Shown: positions 47,190 to 55,574 of the stretch, piece after piece
How the letters are laid out: the number at the start of each line of letters is the position of its first letter
Numbering within the stretch: position 1 is the first letter of the stretch
DNA from: Allorhodopirellula solitaria
GTDB lineage: Bacteria > Planctomycetota > Planctomycetia > Pirellulales > Pirellulaceae
DNA: 64,000 bases
Direction of reading: 5' to 3'
NCBI RefSeq assembly: GCF_007859855.1
Contig: NZ_SJPK01000001.1
Coordinates: forward strand, 287,664 to 351,663
The notes under the pieces: model-generated
What the model saw: the letters and a program-made list of their open reading frames with translations, nothing else
Databases searched by the model: none
Told to the model about the DNA's origin: nothing
Translations under genes and position numbers: made by a program

Positions 47190-48140
47190 ATGAACACACC
47201 ATCTCAAGAAGTCTATCGGTTCGATTCCGCTGGCTCACTCCTGCAAACGAGTCTGCCCTTTCCCCGTCGCCAAGGGAAAGTCCGCGATGTCTACGATCTC
47301 GGCGACTGTTTGCTGATCGTCAGTACCGACCGAATCAGCGCCTTCGACTATATCCTACCTTCCGGTATTCCCGGCAAAGGCGCCTTGCTCACCACGATGA
47401 GCCAGTTTTGGTTTGATGCCGTCGACCGCGGCGAGATCGGGGGTCGCTTGGCCACTGCGGGGACACCGCTACAACATCACCTGATCAGCACCGATGTCCC
47501 CAAACGGGTCGCCGACCGCGTGGACACCGAGCCGTTGGAAGGCCGGATCATGGTCGTGCGGAAGGCGGAAGTGGTGCCGTTTGAATGTGTCGTGCGAGGG
47601 TATCTGGAAGGCAGTGGGTGGCAGGCGTACCAGGATTCCGGCGAGATCTGCGGCGTTGCTCTCCCACCGGGATTGCAGCAATGCGAACAGCTCGCCTCGC
47701 CGATCTTCACCCCCGCGACCAAAGCCGAAGAAGGGCACGATGAAAACGTACCCATCGATGTCATGATCGAACAGCTCGGGCTCGAGACCGCCGAGCAGCT
47801 CCGCTCGACGAGCCTCATCGTTTACGAAGACGCCGCTCAGATCGCGGCCCGCCAAGGCGTCTTGATCGCCGACACTAAATTCGAGTTCGGTGTCTGCGAT
47901 GGGAAACTGATTTTAATCGACGAAGTCTTGACGCCCGATAGCTCCCGGTTCTGGGCCGCCGACGAGTACGAACCGGGGCGTGCCCAGCGATCCTTTGACA
48001 AACAGTTCGTTCGCGAGTGGTTACAAAATTCCCAATGGGATCGCAACAGCCCACCACCCCCGCTGCCCGAGGACATCGTGGCCAAAACCGCCGCCCGCTA
48101 CCGCGAAGGCGCCGAGCGTCTGCAAGCCGGAACTGCTTGA
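47190..48140 (+). CDS. purC: SAICAR synthase
   Basis: PurC joins aspartate to CAIR in purine biosynthesis. The 316-residue protein shows GKVRDVYDLGD near the N terminus, the signature STDRISAFDYILPSGIPGKG, the central EGHDENV motif, and LIDEVLTPDSSRFW. The length fits the longer PurC type. It has no purine-gene neighbours here. Confidence 0.95.
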   Translation: MNTPSQEVYRFDSAGSLLQTSLPFPRRQGKVRDVYDLGDCLLIVSTDRISAFDYILPSGIPGKGALLTTMSQFWFDAVDRGEIGGRLATAGTPLQHHLISTDVPKRVADRVDTEPLEGRIMVVRKAEVVPFECVVRGYLEGSGWQAYQDSGEICGVALPPGLQQCEQLASPIFTPATKAEEGHDENVPIDVMIEQLGLETAEQLRSTSLIVYEDAAQIAARQGVLIADTKFEFGVCDGKLILIDEVLTPDSSRFWAADEYEPGRAQRSFDKQFVREWLQNSQWDRNSPPPPLPEDIVAKTAARYREGAERLQAGTA

Positions 48141-48277
48141 GAACCTGACATCAGTCAGGCACCGGAGGTGAGGCCACCCGCTCTGTTCACCCACGAATTG
48201 GCCCGGGCGCTGGTTTCTGCCTACTGAGCCTAACGCGGAGGTGCGATTGGACGCATTGGAAACCCTCGGCATTCCAG

Positions 48278-49459
48278 CTATTGCAGATGGAAACGCTTTC
48301 TTAGGAATCGGACCGCGTGGTCCCACCGACGATTGTAAAATGCACGATCCTTCTCGTTCTCCACGGTATAGACTTCGCATTCAACGCCATTCTCATCCGC
48401 AAGCTTCTTCAATTCGAAACCGAATATCGGATGATGGATACCATCCATCGCGTTCTGTTCCGCAACCATTGGGTCTCTCGAACGCCGGTAAAAAAACAGG
48501 GTCGGAGGGGCGTTGCTGCTAAAGTGGTTAATGGGCGAGCACTCTTCGATCACGCGAAATTTTTCAGAGTCAATCTCGCCAGCGGTTTCGATCGTATACC
48601 CGAATAGCTGCTGCAATGCTTCGCCTTGCCAGGCGTCGCCAGGGATGTGTTCCTTGATCCAGCGGAAATCGTATGAGGTTTGTGCGTTGAGCAAAATCAG
48701 GGCGGAAACCTGGGTCGATTCACGCAGGACGGGGTCGTGGGCCGTGGGGTCTGCCAGGTCATTTTTGTAGGCCAGCCATTGCGCTAAACCTGTGCCGGCC
48801 GAACCGCCGCCCACCGCGATTCGCGTCTTGTCGATATTCCATTTTTCTGCATTTCGTCGTATGAACTGCAGCGCTCGCGCACAGTCATGAAAGCTCGCTG
48901 GCGCAACCGCGTGTTGGCTTAAGCGATAGTTTAGGGTCACGAAGTGAATTCCATTCTTCGTAAAGTTGGCTGCAAACAAGCTCCCTTCTGATTTGTCTCC
49001 TCTTCGGAACCCTCCGCCATGGATCCAAATCATGCACGGCGAAAGTTCTTCGCCGTCGCTTTCGGACTGGTAGACGTCGAGAACATTGCGCTCGTGCTCA
49101 CCGTACCGCACGTCTTTATGATCTGGCCGTGCTTTTAGCGTTTCCCTAGCACGCATGCCCTGATTCCGCCGTGAATCGCTTCCAGGACGTGTCCTCTCGC
49201 CCCAGAACCTGCTGGCTCGTTCCCGAACCTCCTTCAGCTTCGCTGCCGCATCCTCGAGCACTAACACTCCATCACCATCCCGATCTAATCGTTTGAACAA
49301 CGGATCAGGGCCGGTAAACTCAGCCAGTGTTAGCTTGCCGTCACCGTTCTTGTCATCGTTCTTCATCCGATTTACAAATCGCTCCACGTCGCTTTGCGCC
49401 GACAGAGGCGAGGTCGCCAACAGTCCGCCGATAATCGCTATCATCAACCTGATTGTCAT
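48278..49459 (-). CDS. Secreted esterase-like protein with two EF-hands
   Basis: From ATG 49459 the product has 393 residues (an upstream start at 49486 is possible). A signal peptide (1-22, ATSPLSA-QSD) precedes two EF-hand loops, DKNGDGKLTLAE near 36 and DRDGDGVLVLED near 59, which bind calcium. An alpha/beta hydrolase of the HSL/BD-FAE type follows, with oxyanion motif IHGGGF and nucleophile elbow GGGSAG. At the place where the catalytic His is normally found (HGFFN), the sequence reads NEKDRAFYN, so the triad looks incomplete. Related secreted esterases are common near sulfatases and glycosidases in planctomycetes. Confidence 0.8.
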   Translation of the reverse strand: MTIRLMIAIIGGLLATSPLSAQSDVERFVNRMKNDDKNGDGKLTLAEFTGPDPLFKRLDRDGDGVLVLEDAAAKLKEVRERASRFWGERTRPGSDSRRNQGMRARETLKARPDHKDVRYGEHERNVLDVYQSESDGEELSPCMIWIHGGGFRRGDKSEGSLFAANFTKNGIHFVTLNYRLSQHAVAPASFHDCARALQFIRRNAEKWNIDKTRIAVGGGSAGTGLAQWLAYKNDLADPTAHDPVLRESTQVSALILLNAQTSYDFRWIKEHIPGDAWQGEALQQLFGYTIETAGEIDSEKFRVIEECSPINHFSSNAPPTLFFYRRSRDPMVAEQNAMDGIHHPIFGFELKKLADENGVECEVYTVENEKDRAFYNRRWDHAVRFLRKRFHLQ

Positions 49460-49528
49460 CACGCTGCTCCAATCTAAAACGGCCAAGGGTATCGTGTTAA
49501 AACTTCCGCAATCTCACCCGTGTTCGTT

Positions 49529-49572
49529 TAGCAACCCACGATGAATAAGTGTCGGTTTTCGTAGTGGACGAG
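49529..49572. repeat. TAAGCAAC dispersed repeat, copy 3
   Basis: TAGCAACCCACGATGAATAA through TAGTGGACGAG, a close match to copies at 14914 and 38052. It lies in gene-free DNA upstream of the esterase gene. Confidence 0.8.
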
Positions 49573-50101
49573 GGTTGCTTAGTCGGTCGCTAGGCTTGTC
49601 CTGGCCTCGGGACACTGCGTTGGGCCCCACTATAGATCAGCTATTGGGAGCCAACACCTAGACTGGCGATTGATCTTTCATTCGTGGGTTCTGCTTGGAA
49701 CTGAGTTGCAGCCATCCGGGAGGCGGGATTTTCAAGCAAACGAAAAGAGGGTCCCTGCTTCACCGAGGCTCCAGGCAACGCTGTTGATCAGGGCGGGACC
49801 GAGACAACTTCTACGTCCTGAAACTATCGCGATGAATGACGGATACCGTCGCGCTTCCAAAGGGAGAACTTTAGTTTGGCTACCAGTACGGAAGGTTATC
49901 CTTGTGCAGAGAGACTCATCCGAATAGATCGTGTGCTGGAGGTTTCCCGATCTCGGCTGGTCTCGCGCCGCTTGTTTCTCGAATGGCCGCGGACGTCTTG
50001 TGCGAAGCGCACTTCGATTGGGACCGGCCGGCAGAGCGTTCGGGCGACAATGGTCGGTAGCACCCGCGCCGCGAGTAGTTGCCACGGATAACGCGGACGG
50101 C
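49573..50101. other. Gene-free stretch
   Basis: After repeat copy 3 I see no supportable gene up to 50101. Several overlapping frames of 70-140 codons exist on both strands, but they are Arg/Ser-rich and without recognisable motifs. Confidence 0.5.
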
Positions 50102-51322
50102 TCATGGCTTGGGGTTTTGGTCGCGGGCTCGGGTTTGGCGGATTGCCTCGCTGACGCGGCTGAGAATTGCGTGTTCTTCGTCGCTCAAAGAGTCTGGCCC
50201 GCCAGTGTGCAATCGTTGCAGAATCTCGTCGACTTGAGCGGCGTCGTTGGCCTCGTCTCGTTCGCGTTTGGCCACCTCCAACAGTTTTCGAGTTCGCGCT
50301 CGTTGTTGCCTTTCCGCTTGCCATCGTCGGTAGGCCGGGCCGATTCCGATCCGGGAATGCAGCACACCGGTTTCTCCATTAGCGGCCAATATCATTTGCG
50401 ACGCCAGTAGGTCTTGGCCCCGAGCGGAGATGAACAACCAGAGGGCGAGCAAGGTCACGCCGCTCAGGGCGGGCCAAACGCGGCCTCCGGCTTGACTGCT
50501 AATCCCACTGAGCTGGATCGCCATCACTCCACCCAACAGCGTGCTCAGGGCGATCGCGACAATCCACCATTGCACCCGCCGCACCGCGAAGATCGCCTCG
50601 CTGCGATCATTGGCATGGGGGTCGGGATGCCTCGCAAATAGACCAATGGCAGCCGACCAGCCGACACGGCCAAGGGCTTGCGGGATCGGCAGTAGCTGCC
50701 AAAACCCTTGCAAGCAAAACATCCAACTCGCGATAACCCAGGGGCGATCCATGGCAGCGACCGCTGCGGTGGTTGCCGTCGAGGACGCCGCCGAATCGGG
50801 GGCGGACGCAAGCAACGTATCGACGAGCAAGCAGCCCAAACACGCGGCACCGAGCGAAAGCAGCAACAGCGACCATAGCGCCAGCACACGACTGGCACCC
50901 GCGAAGGTTTCTAGCCAACTGGGTTGATTGCGATTGATTGCGATATCGGGGATCGCCATCCAGACGCCACCGATGGTGAGCACCGTGCGGTACATCAGCG
51001 AATCATCGCCACTGTCATCACGCACTGGGTCGCCGCCGAATCGCGATCGCTTTGGGATCGAGAACAACACCTGCGTCACAACGACCTGGATCACCAGTCC
51101 AACCAGCCACGCCCCGAGCAGCGGTGCCCAAGCGGACCAGTCCACTGCCCTGGAGCCGTCCAGCAGCGAAGGAACTGCGACAATGAAAGCGGCCGCTAGA
51201 ACTCCTAGCGGCAGAGAGACAGCGATCGACCACTGCAGTGGTTCGACCGAACAGAACAACCACCTCACGCCGCGACCAAAGCTGGCCGCAGCAAGTGAAT
51301 GGGACAACGGATCGTGGCGCAT
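50102..51322 (-). CDS. Multi-pass membrane protein with DUF6576-like tail
   Basis: The 406-residue product (ATG 51322; 51358 is also open) has about six hydrophobic helices between residues 25 and 310. The stretch FWQLLPIPQALGRVGW recalls the NLLPIPPLDG motif of site-2 proteases, but there is no HExxH. The soluble C terminus contains VDEILQRLHTGGPDSLSDEE, resembling the tail found on some rhomboid proteins. No rhomboid GxSG or catalytic His is evident. It follows the FKBP gene by about 42 bp. A degenerate membrane protease is possible but unproven. Confidence 0.6.
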   Translation of the reverse strand: MRHDPLSHSLAAASFGRGVRWLFCSVEPLQWSIAVSLPLGVLAAAFIVAVPSLLDGSRAVDWSAWAPLLGAWLVGLVIQVVVTQVLFSIPKRSRFGGDPVRDDSGDDSLMYRTVLTIGGVWMAIPDIAINRNQPSWLETFAGASRVLALWSLLLLSLGAACLGCLLVDTLLASAPDSAASSTATTAAVAAMDRPWVIASWMFCLQGFWQLLPIPQALGRVGWSAAIGLFARHPDPHANDRSEAIFAVRRVQWWIVAIALSTLLGGVMAIQLSGISSQAGGRVWPALSGVTLLALWLFISARGQDLLASQMILAANGETGVLHSRIGIGPAYRRWQAERQQRARTRKLLEVAKRERDEANDAAQVDEILQRLHTGGPDSLSDEEHAILSRVSEAIRQTRARDQNPKP

Positions 51323-51364
51323 AATTCGCCCGCCCGGAGCCGGCGGTAGGGGGGACACGGGAGC

Positions 51365-52075
51365 CTACAGGATCTCGAGCAGCTCGACTTCAAAAACCAA
51401 GACTTCGTTGGGTCCGATCTTAGGCTGCGATCCGCGTTCGCCGTATGCCATCTCTGGGGGGATGAAGAGCATCCATTTCGAACCGACCTTCATTTTCTGA
51501 AGTGCCAATTGCCATCCTTGGATGACGCCGTTGACGGGAAACTCAGCTGGCTCGCCCCGTTGGACGCTGCTGTCAAATACTTCGCCGTTGGTCAGTTTGC
51601 CGGTGTAGTGGACACGGACGGTATCGGTGGGAGCAGGCGATCCACCGGTGCCTTCTTGGAGCACTTTGAACTGGATGCCCTTGTCGAGCTGTTGGACGCC
51701 TTCGGCTTTTGCGTTTTCAGCCATCCATGCTTTGCTCTTGCCCAAGTTCGCGACGGCTGCTTCCTGCATCTCAGCATTTCGCGCCGCTTGCCGCTTCTGC
51801 AGCATGGCTTGGATCTTGCCTTGAGCCTCAGCGAGCTGTTCGTCGGTGAGTGCAGGGTCGTTTCCAGAAAGCGAATCAGCCAAACCTTGTTGCAGTCCAG
51901 CGTTGGTGAAGTCCGTCGCTTGGAATCCCTGTTGGGAGAGAGATTGCCCCACTGAGAAACCGAGGAAGTAGCCGACCGTGTCATCGACCGTAGCGGGAGT
52001 GTCTTGTCCGGGGAGTGAGGTTGCCATGGCCAGGGTTGCCAATAGGGAAAGGGGAAGGAGCGTCAGTCGCAGCAT
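51365..52075 (-). CDS. FKBP-type peptidyl-prolyl isomerase, exported
   Basis: A frame opens at 52453, but the signal peptide MLRLTLLPLSLLATLAMATS starts at ATG 52075, giving 236 residues. Residues about 30-130 are the N-terminal dimerisation domain of the FkpA/Mip class (VGYFLGFSVGQSLSQQG). Residues 150-236 are the FKBP domain (VRVHYTGKLTNGEVFDSS, GVIQGWQLALQKMKVG, IPPEMAYGERG). It would assist folding of exported proteins. It is followed by the membrane-protein gene on the same strand. Confidence 0.93.
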   Translation of the reverse strand: MLRLTLLPLSLLATLAMATSLPGQDTPATVDDTVGYFLGFSVGQSLSQQGFQATDFTNAGLQQGLADSLSGNDPALTDEQLAEAQGKIQAMLQKRQAARNAEMQEAAVANLGKSKAWMAENAKAEGVQQLDKGIQFKVLQEGTGGSPAPTDTVRVHYTGKLTNGEVFDSSVQRGEPAEFPVNGVIQGWQLALQKMKVGSKWMLFIPPEMAYGERGSQPKIGPNEVLVFEVELLEIL

Positions 52076-52310
52076 GAGAGTGTCTTCGTGGAAGGTAGAA
52101 GGTGGGACGTGGAAACCCGAATGAGTTCCCGGTAGGTCGCCTATCGCCGCCCTCCAATCAGCCTCGCGGAGATTATCCAACGGGGCGGCTCCAAGCAGGG
52201 GCTCAGGATACCACGATAGGCGGCCTCTGTACTCCCCCTGACCTGAGCGGTGTGCGAAACGGTCGATTCTGCCGGTCCCGCCCCCCCGCCGGCCGATACG
52301 ATGGGACAGC

Positions 52311-52865
52311 TCAACCGATTGTTTCGAGCTGACAATCTTCGAGTTTGACGCTGACGCCCTGTTCCATAAACTGGACCGCGACGAGCAGACGGGTTTCGTT
52401 TTCGCGGCGAATGACGGTTCCTTCGTAACCTTGGAACGATCCGTTGCGGACACGCACCTTGGTCCCCGCCTGCAGACGGCTCTCGACGGTCAACGGAACA
52501 CCGAGTTCGATCAACGACTGGACTTGCTCTAAGTCCGCCAGCAATTGCTCCACATCGAGAATTTCCGCGGCCTTGAGCACACACCCGGTACAGATCGCGG
52601 CATGCCGTTCCTCCTCACCTCCCCGTAAAAACACGTAGGTCGAGAACAACGGGACATAGGATGTGCGAATCCGACCGGCGGGCGAACGTGTTCGATTCGG
52701 GATCATCGGGCCGTAGTGGCCGACCTCCACTTCTCGCAACCGCCGCATGACCATCTTTTCTTGACGCGTGCGGGTGTAGAGCAACCACCACCGCGACTGC
52801 GATGACTCGGGTTGAGCGAACAGGTTGTCGGGAAAGCAATCGGGCTCGGGAGGTAGAATCGGCAT
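52311..52865 (-). CDS. NusG/RfaH-type transcription factor paralogue
   Basis: This 184-residue protein has an NGN domain (residues about 25-115, WWLLYTRTRQEKMVMRRL, then VPLFSTYVFLRGG) and a C-terminal KOW domain (GTKVRVRNGSFQGYEGTVIR). NusG-like factors bind RNA polymerase and alter pausing or termination. The loose NGN sequence and the isolated position place it with specialised paralogues (RfaH, UpxY) and not the housekeeping nusG, which normally sits by rpl genes. RfaH/UpxY types usually regulate long polysaccharide or surface operons; no such operon follows here. A small CxxC protein gene lies upstream on the same strand. Confidence 0.85.
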   Translation of the reverse strand: MPILPPEPDCFPDNLFAQPESSQSRWWLLYTRTRQEKMVMRRLREVEVGHYGPMIPNRTRSPAGRIRTSYVPLFSTYVFLRGGEEERHAAICTGCVLKAAEILDVEQLLADLEQVQSLIELGVPLTVESRLQAGTKVRVRNGSFQGYEGTVIRRENETRLLVAVQFMEQGVSVKLEDCQLETIG

Positions 52866-52967
52866 CGGCGTTCTGGCAGTGAGCTCTGCGCTCCTGTGTG
52901 AATGGATTGGGACTCGCTCAGAGACTACCGCGGATAGACCGACCGGCCAACCTGTTGAGCCTAATGA

Positions 52968-53318
52968 TTAGAAACGCGGGTAATCCAACAAACTGATCGG
53001 TTGCTCTGCCGAAGCAATTTCCCACAGCCGCCGATACGCACTGCTGACCCGCTCGGTTTGCTCGGCAACGAAACCGGCATCGAGCCCGCGTTTGTCGAAG
53101 GCATCATCCAACTCGACAGGCGGAAACCTGTCATCGTCAATGTACTGCGTCAGCACCGGATTGCAGCGGAGGTGCCGCTCGGGCGACAGATGCAGCTTTT
53201 CGGCATCGAGTTGCCCGAGCACATATCGCAGGTACAAATCGCTCTGCACAATCGATGAGACTTCCGCTCCGCAAACCTCACACATATACCCCTGGTCACA
53301 CTTCGCCATCTCATTCAC
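52968..53318 (-). CDS. Small CxxC protein, unknown
   Basis: This 116-residue hydrophilic protein has MCEVCGAEV near its N terminus (a C-x2-C pair) and a third Cys at LRCNPV, so it may bind a metal. The remainder is helical (SDLYLRYVLGQLDAEKLHLS). Protein-like composition and the well-placed gene, 102 bp upstream of the NusG paralogue on the same strand, support it being real. I recognise no function. Confidence 0.65.
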   Translation of the reverse strand: MNEMAKCDQGYMCEVCGAEVSSIVQSDLYLRYVLGQLDAEKLHLSPERHLRCNPVLTQYIDDDRFPPVELDDAFDKRGLDAGFVAEQTERVSSAYRRLWEIASAEQPISLLDYPRF

Positions 53319-53435
53319 TCCTGGACGGTCTCGATTGGATTTTTTCGTCTCACTGGCAATGTCTCGCTAACCAACATAACCAATCCGGCATCGACAGCTT
53401 TCCTACTCAAAGGATCTCTCGTCACCACTGATTCT

Positions 53436-53463
53436 TTGACTTGTCGCATTCCAGAGGTATTTT
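53436..53463 (+). promoter_or_regulatory. Possible sigma-70-like promoter before flp
   Basis: TTGACT (53436-53441) and TATTTT (53458-53463) are separated by 16 bp, upstream of the pilin start. The match is reasonable but unproven, and planctomycete promoters are poorly defined. Confidence 0.25.
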
Positions 53464-53484
53464 TCGGTGGCAAGAATCTTAGCC

Positions 53485-53691
53485 ATGAAAAACGGGAGCA
53501 TAATGGAGATGCCTGTGAAGAAGTTTGCGGAACATGTCATGGACTTTCTCAAAGAGGAAGACGGGCCCACCGCGGTGGAGTATGCCGTGATGATCGCGTT
53601 GATGGGCGCAACATGTCTGGCGATCCTCCGAGGCACCGACATGAATACCGTGAGCGATGCCAACGACCTCACCTCGCAGCTCGGTGGGTAA
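53485..53691 (+). CDS. flp: Flp/Fap-type pilin
   Basis: This 68-residue protein has the Flp motif GPTAVEYAVMIALM, where the prepilin peptidase cuts near Gly and Glu/Tyr are conserved in the mature N terminus. A single hydrophobic segment follows. Starts at 53467 (GTG), 53485 and 53509 are all in frame; 53485 is a compromise. It is the major subunit of Tad-type pili. The prepilin peptidase gene begins 2 bp after its stop, so they are coupled. Confidence 0.85.
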   Translation: MKNGSIMEMPVKKFAEHVMDFLKEEDGPTAVEYAVMIALMGATCLAILRGTDMNTVSDANDLTSQLGG

Positions 53692-53693
53692 AC

Positions 53694-54251
53694 ATGTCGC
53701 TGTTCGCATCAGCCATCTCCGAAAACGGGATCATCTGGTTCGTCACCGTTGTCTTGATCATTGCAGCGGTGATCGACGGCTTGACGCTGAAGGTCCCCAA
53801 TTGGCTGACGCTCCCGTTCATCGTCAGCGGGTGGGTCTATGGGGCCTACGCTACAGGAGCGATCGGTTTCGGATCGAGCGTCGTCGCTAGCATGGCGAGC
53901 ATGATGTTGCTGCTCCCTCTCCGCAACGTCGGGGGGATGGGTGCCGGAGACGTCAAATTGCTTGCCGGAATCGGTGCGTGGTGCGGGATCGTGGTCACCT
54001 TCCAGGCGTTCGTCGCGACCGCGATTGTCGGCGGCATCATGGCCGCAGCGATGATCTGGATGTCCGGCGATTGGTTAAGACATTACGCTCAGACCCTGAC
54101 GATTCTCCAGGAGTGGCGAACGATTCGCGATCGAAAAAAACTCGCTGCGATTGCCCGGCAACGCAAGCCGACGATGCTGTTGCTGCCCTATGCGATCCCG
54201 ATGGCGATCGGCACGATTGCATACTTCGGCTACGCCGACATGTTGATGTAA
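53694..54251 (+). CDS. cpaA: Prepilin peptidase of the TadV/CpaA type
   Basis: This 185-residue membrane protein (ATG 53694, with GGTGGG upstream) is an A24-type aspartyl prepilin peptidase that processes Flp pilin. The two catalytic Asp fit DGLTLKVPN (near residue 27) and GAGDVKL (near residue 85; the GxGD motif). About six membrane helices are seen. The frame continues upstream but overlaps flp, so the longer start is unlikely. It lies between flp and cpaB. Confidence 0.9.
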   Translation: MSLFASAISENGIIWFVTVVLIIAAVIDGLTLKVPNWLTLPFIVSGWVYGAYATGAIGFGSSVVASMASMMLLLPLRNVGGMGAGDVKLLAGIGAWCGIVVTFQAFVATAIVGGIMAAAMIWMSGDWLRHYAQTLTILQEWRTIRDRKKLAAIARQRKPTMLLLPYAIPMAIGTIAYFGYADMLM

Positions 54252-54409
54252 AGATAAAACGATTAGGCAGTTTCTTTCATGCGGGGTGCATCGGTTCGAG
54301 CCGAACGCGATCTCGCTCCGATGATGACAGAGAGACGACCGGCGTGTCACATCGGCACGTGAGCGGCGGCTCAATCGGTCCTCGTCGGTGTCCCCGAGTG
54401 AAAGCTGTC

Positions 54410-55468
54410 ATGAGAAACAAGACCGTTCCGCTCCTCATCGCTAGCGTCGTCGGCGTTCTGGCCGCCGTCGGTGTCAGCCGCTCGATGCTGGCTCCCTCGA
54501 CAGAGGTTGCATCCGTTCAAACCGTTGAGATTTTCGTATCGGTGCGCACGATCGATGTCGCCGAAGCGATCACGCCTGACAAAGTCCGGCTGGAGAAATG
54601 GCCGATTGATCGGATTCCGAAAGGGGTGGGTGGCCAGCTCGCGAACTTTGAAGGGAAATTTGCTCGCCAGCGGTTCTACGAAGGCGAACCGATCATGGCT
54701 GCCAAGCTCATGGACGCCGCCACGGATACCGCTCAAGCGATCCCACGCGGTTTCCGAGTGGTCTCGATGCCTGACGACGGCCGCCATGGGGCCCCCAACC
54801 CACTGCGGGCCGGCGATCGGGTGGATGTCGTTGCCTACTTCGATAAGAGTGAACGGTTTGTCGAGCCAATCGCCAAAACGGTACTGACGGGTGTCCAGGT
54901 GTTCGCAATCGATGCCAGCCCCGTGGATCCGGATCGGTCGCTCGGCGCTCCAGTCAATCCGCTGGGATCGATCTCGCTTTTGATCCAACGCTCCGACGCT
55001 CCCGCATGGACCTGCGCCACCGAACTGGGCACGATCCGTTTGGCCCTGGCCAGTCCCACGGAATTCGAAGAAGAATCTGACGAAGAGCTAGCCAGTCGAT
55101 CTGCAGCCGATTTCCTCGCCTGGTTGTCTCAGCACCAACCCGCGCCGAAATTTCGTCAGTCCGAACTGCTGCAGACGGCCGCGATGTCCTCAGCACCCAC
55201 TCTCGTGTCCGTCCCCGCCCCAATCGCACTACCGACACCCACAGCCTCCCCCCAGCCAATCACGCAGCCCGAATCAATCGCGCCGGACGAATCAATCGGG
55301 CAGCCTCAACCGATCGCCCAGCCCCGACCTGTCGAAGCGTCGACCGAAGCGTCCCAACCTGGCTTCAAGATGCTCAAGGTGTCCGGAGGAGTCGAAACGG
55401 AATATTGGTTCGAAGAGGACACCCCATCACCAGTGACCAGGCACGATGCCGGTCACGCTACGAACTGA
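54410..55468 (+). CDS. cpaB: Flp pilus assembly protein CpaB/RcpC
   Basis: ATG 54410 starts a 352-residue exported protein with an N-terminal hydrophobic anchor (VPLLIASVVGVLAAVGVSRS) and an SAF domain (VSVRTIDVAEAITPDKVRLE) followed by the CpaB fold (LRAGDRVDVVAYFD). The C-terminal 90 residues are Pro/Gln/Ile-rich (PQPITQPESIAPDESIGQPQ), an extension not required in the family. GTG 54398 is an alternative start. It is thought to act in the periplasm with the CpaC secretin, whose gene follows. A 158-bp gap separates it from cpaA. Confidence 0.85.
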   Translation: MRNKTVPLLIASVVGVLAAVGVSRSMLAPSTEVASVQTVEIFVSVRTIDVAEAITPDKVRLEKWPIDRIPKGVGGQLANFEGKFARQRFYEGEPIMAAKLMDAATDTAQAIPRGFRVVSMPDDGRHGAPNPLRAGDRVDVVAYFDKSERFVEPIAKTVLTGVQVFAIDASPVDPDRSLGAPVNPLGSISLLIQRSDAPAWTCATELGTIRLALASPTEFEEESDEELASRSAADFLAWLSQHQPAPKFRQSELLQTAAMSSAPTLVSVPAPIALPTPTASPQPITQPESIAPDESIGQPQPIAQPRPVEASTEASQPGFKMLKVSGGVETEYWFEEDTPSPVTRHDAGHATN

Positions 55469-55574
55469 ACCGAGTGCCTCGAACACGATGGATCACTCAC
55501 TCTCGACATCACGCCCTGACGACACGATGGCAGACGCGATTCGGCGCACCCTATCAAGCGAAAGGCTGTCCACG

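Noticed and set aside
51365-52453. Long start for the FKBP isomerase
   Set aside because: It would place 126 low-complexity residues before a clear signal peptide that begins at 52075.
53436-54251. Long start for the prepilin peptidase
   Set aside because: It would add 86 residues overlapping flp in another frame; ATG 53694 has a ribosome-binding site and the family N terminus.
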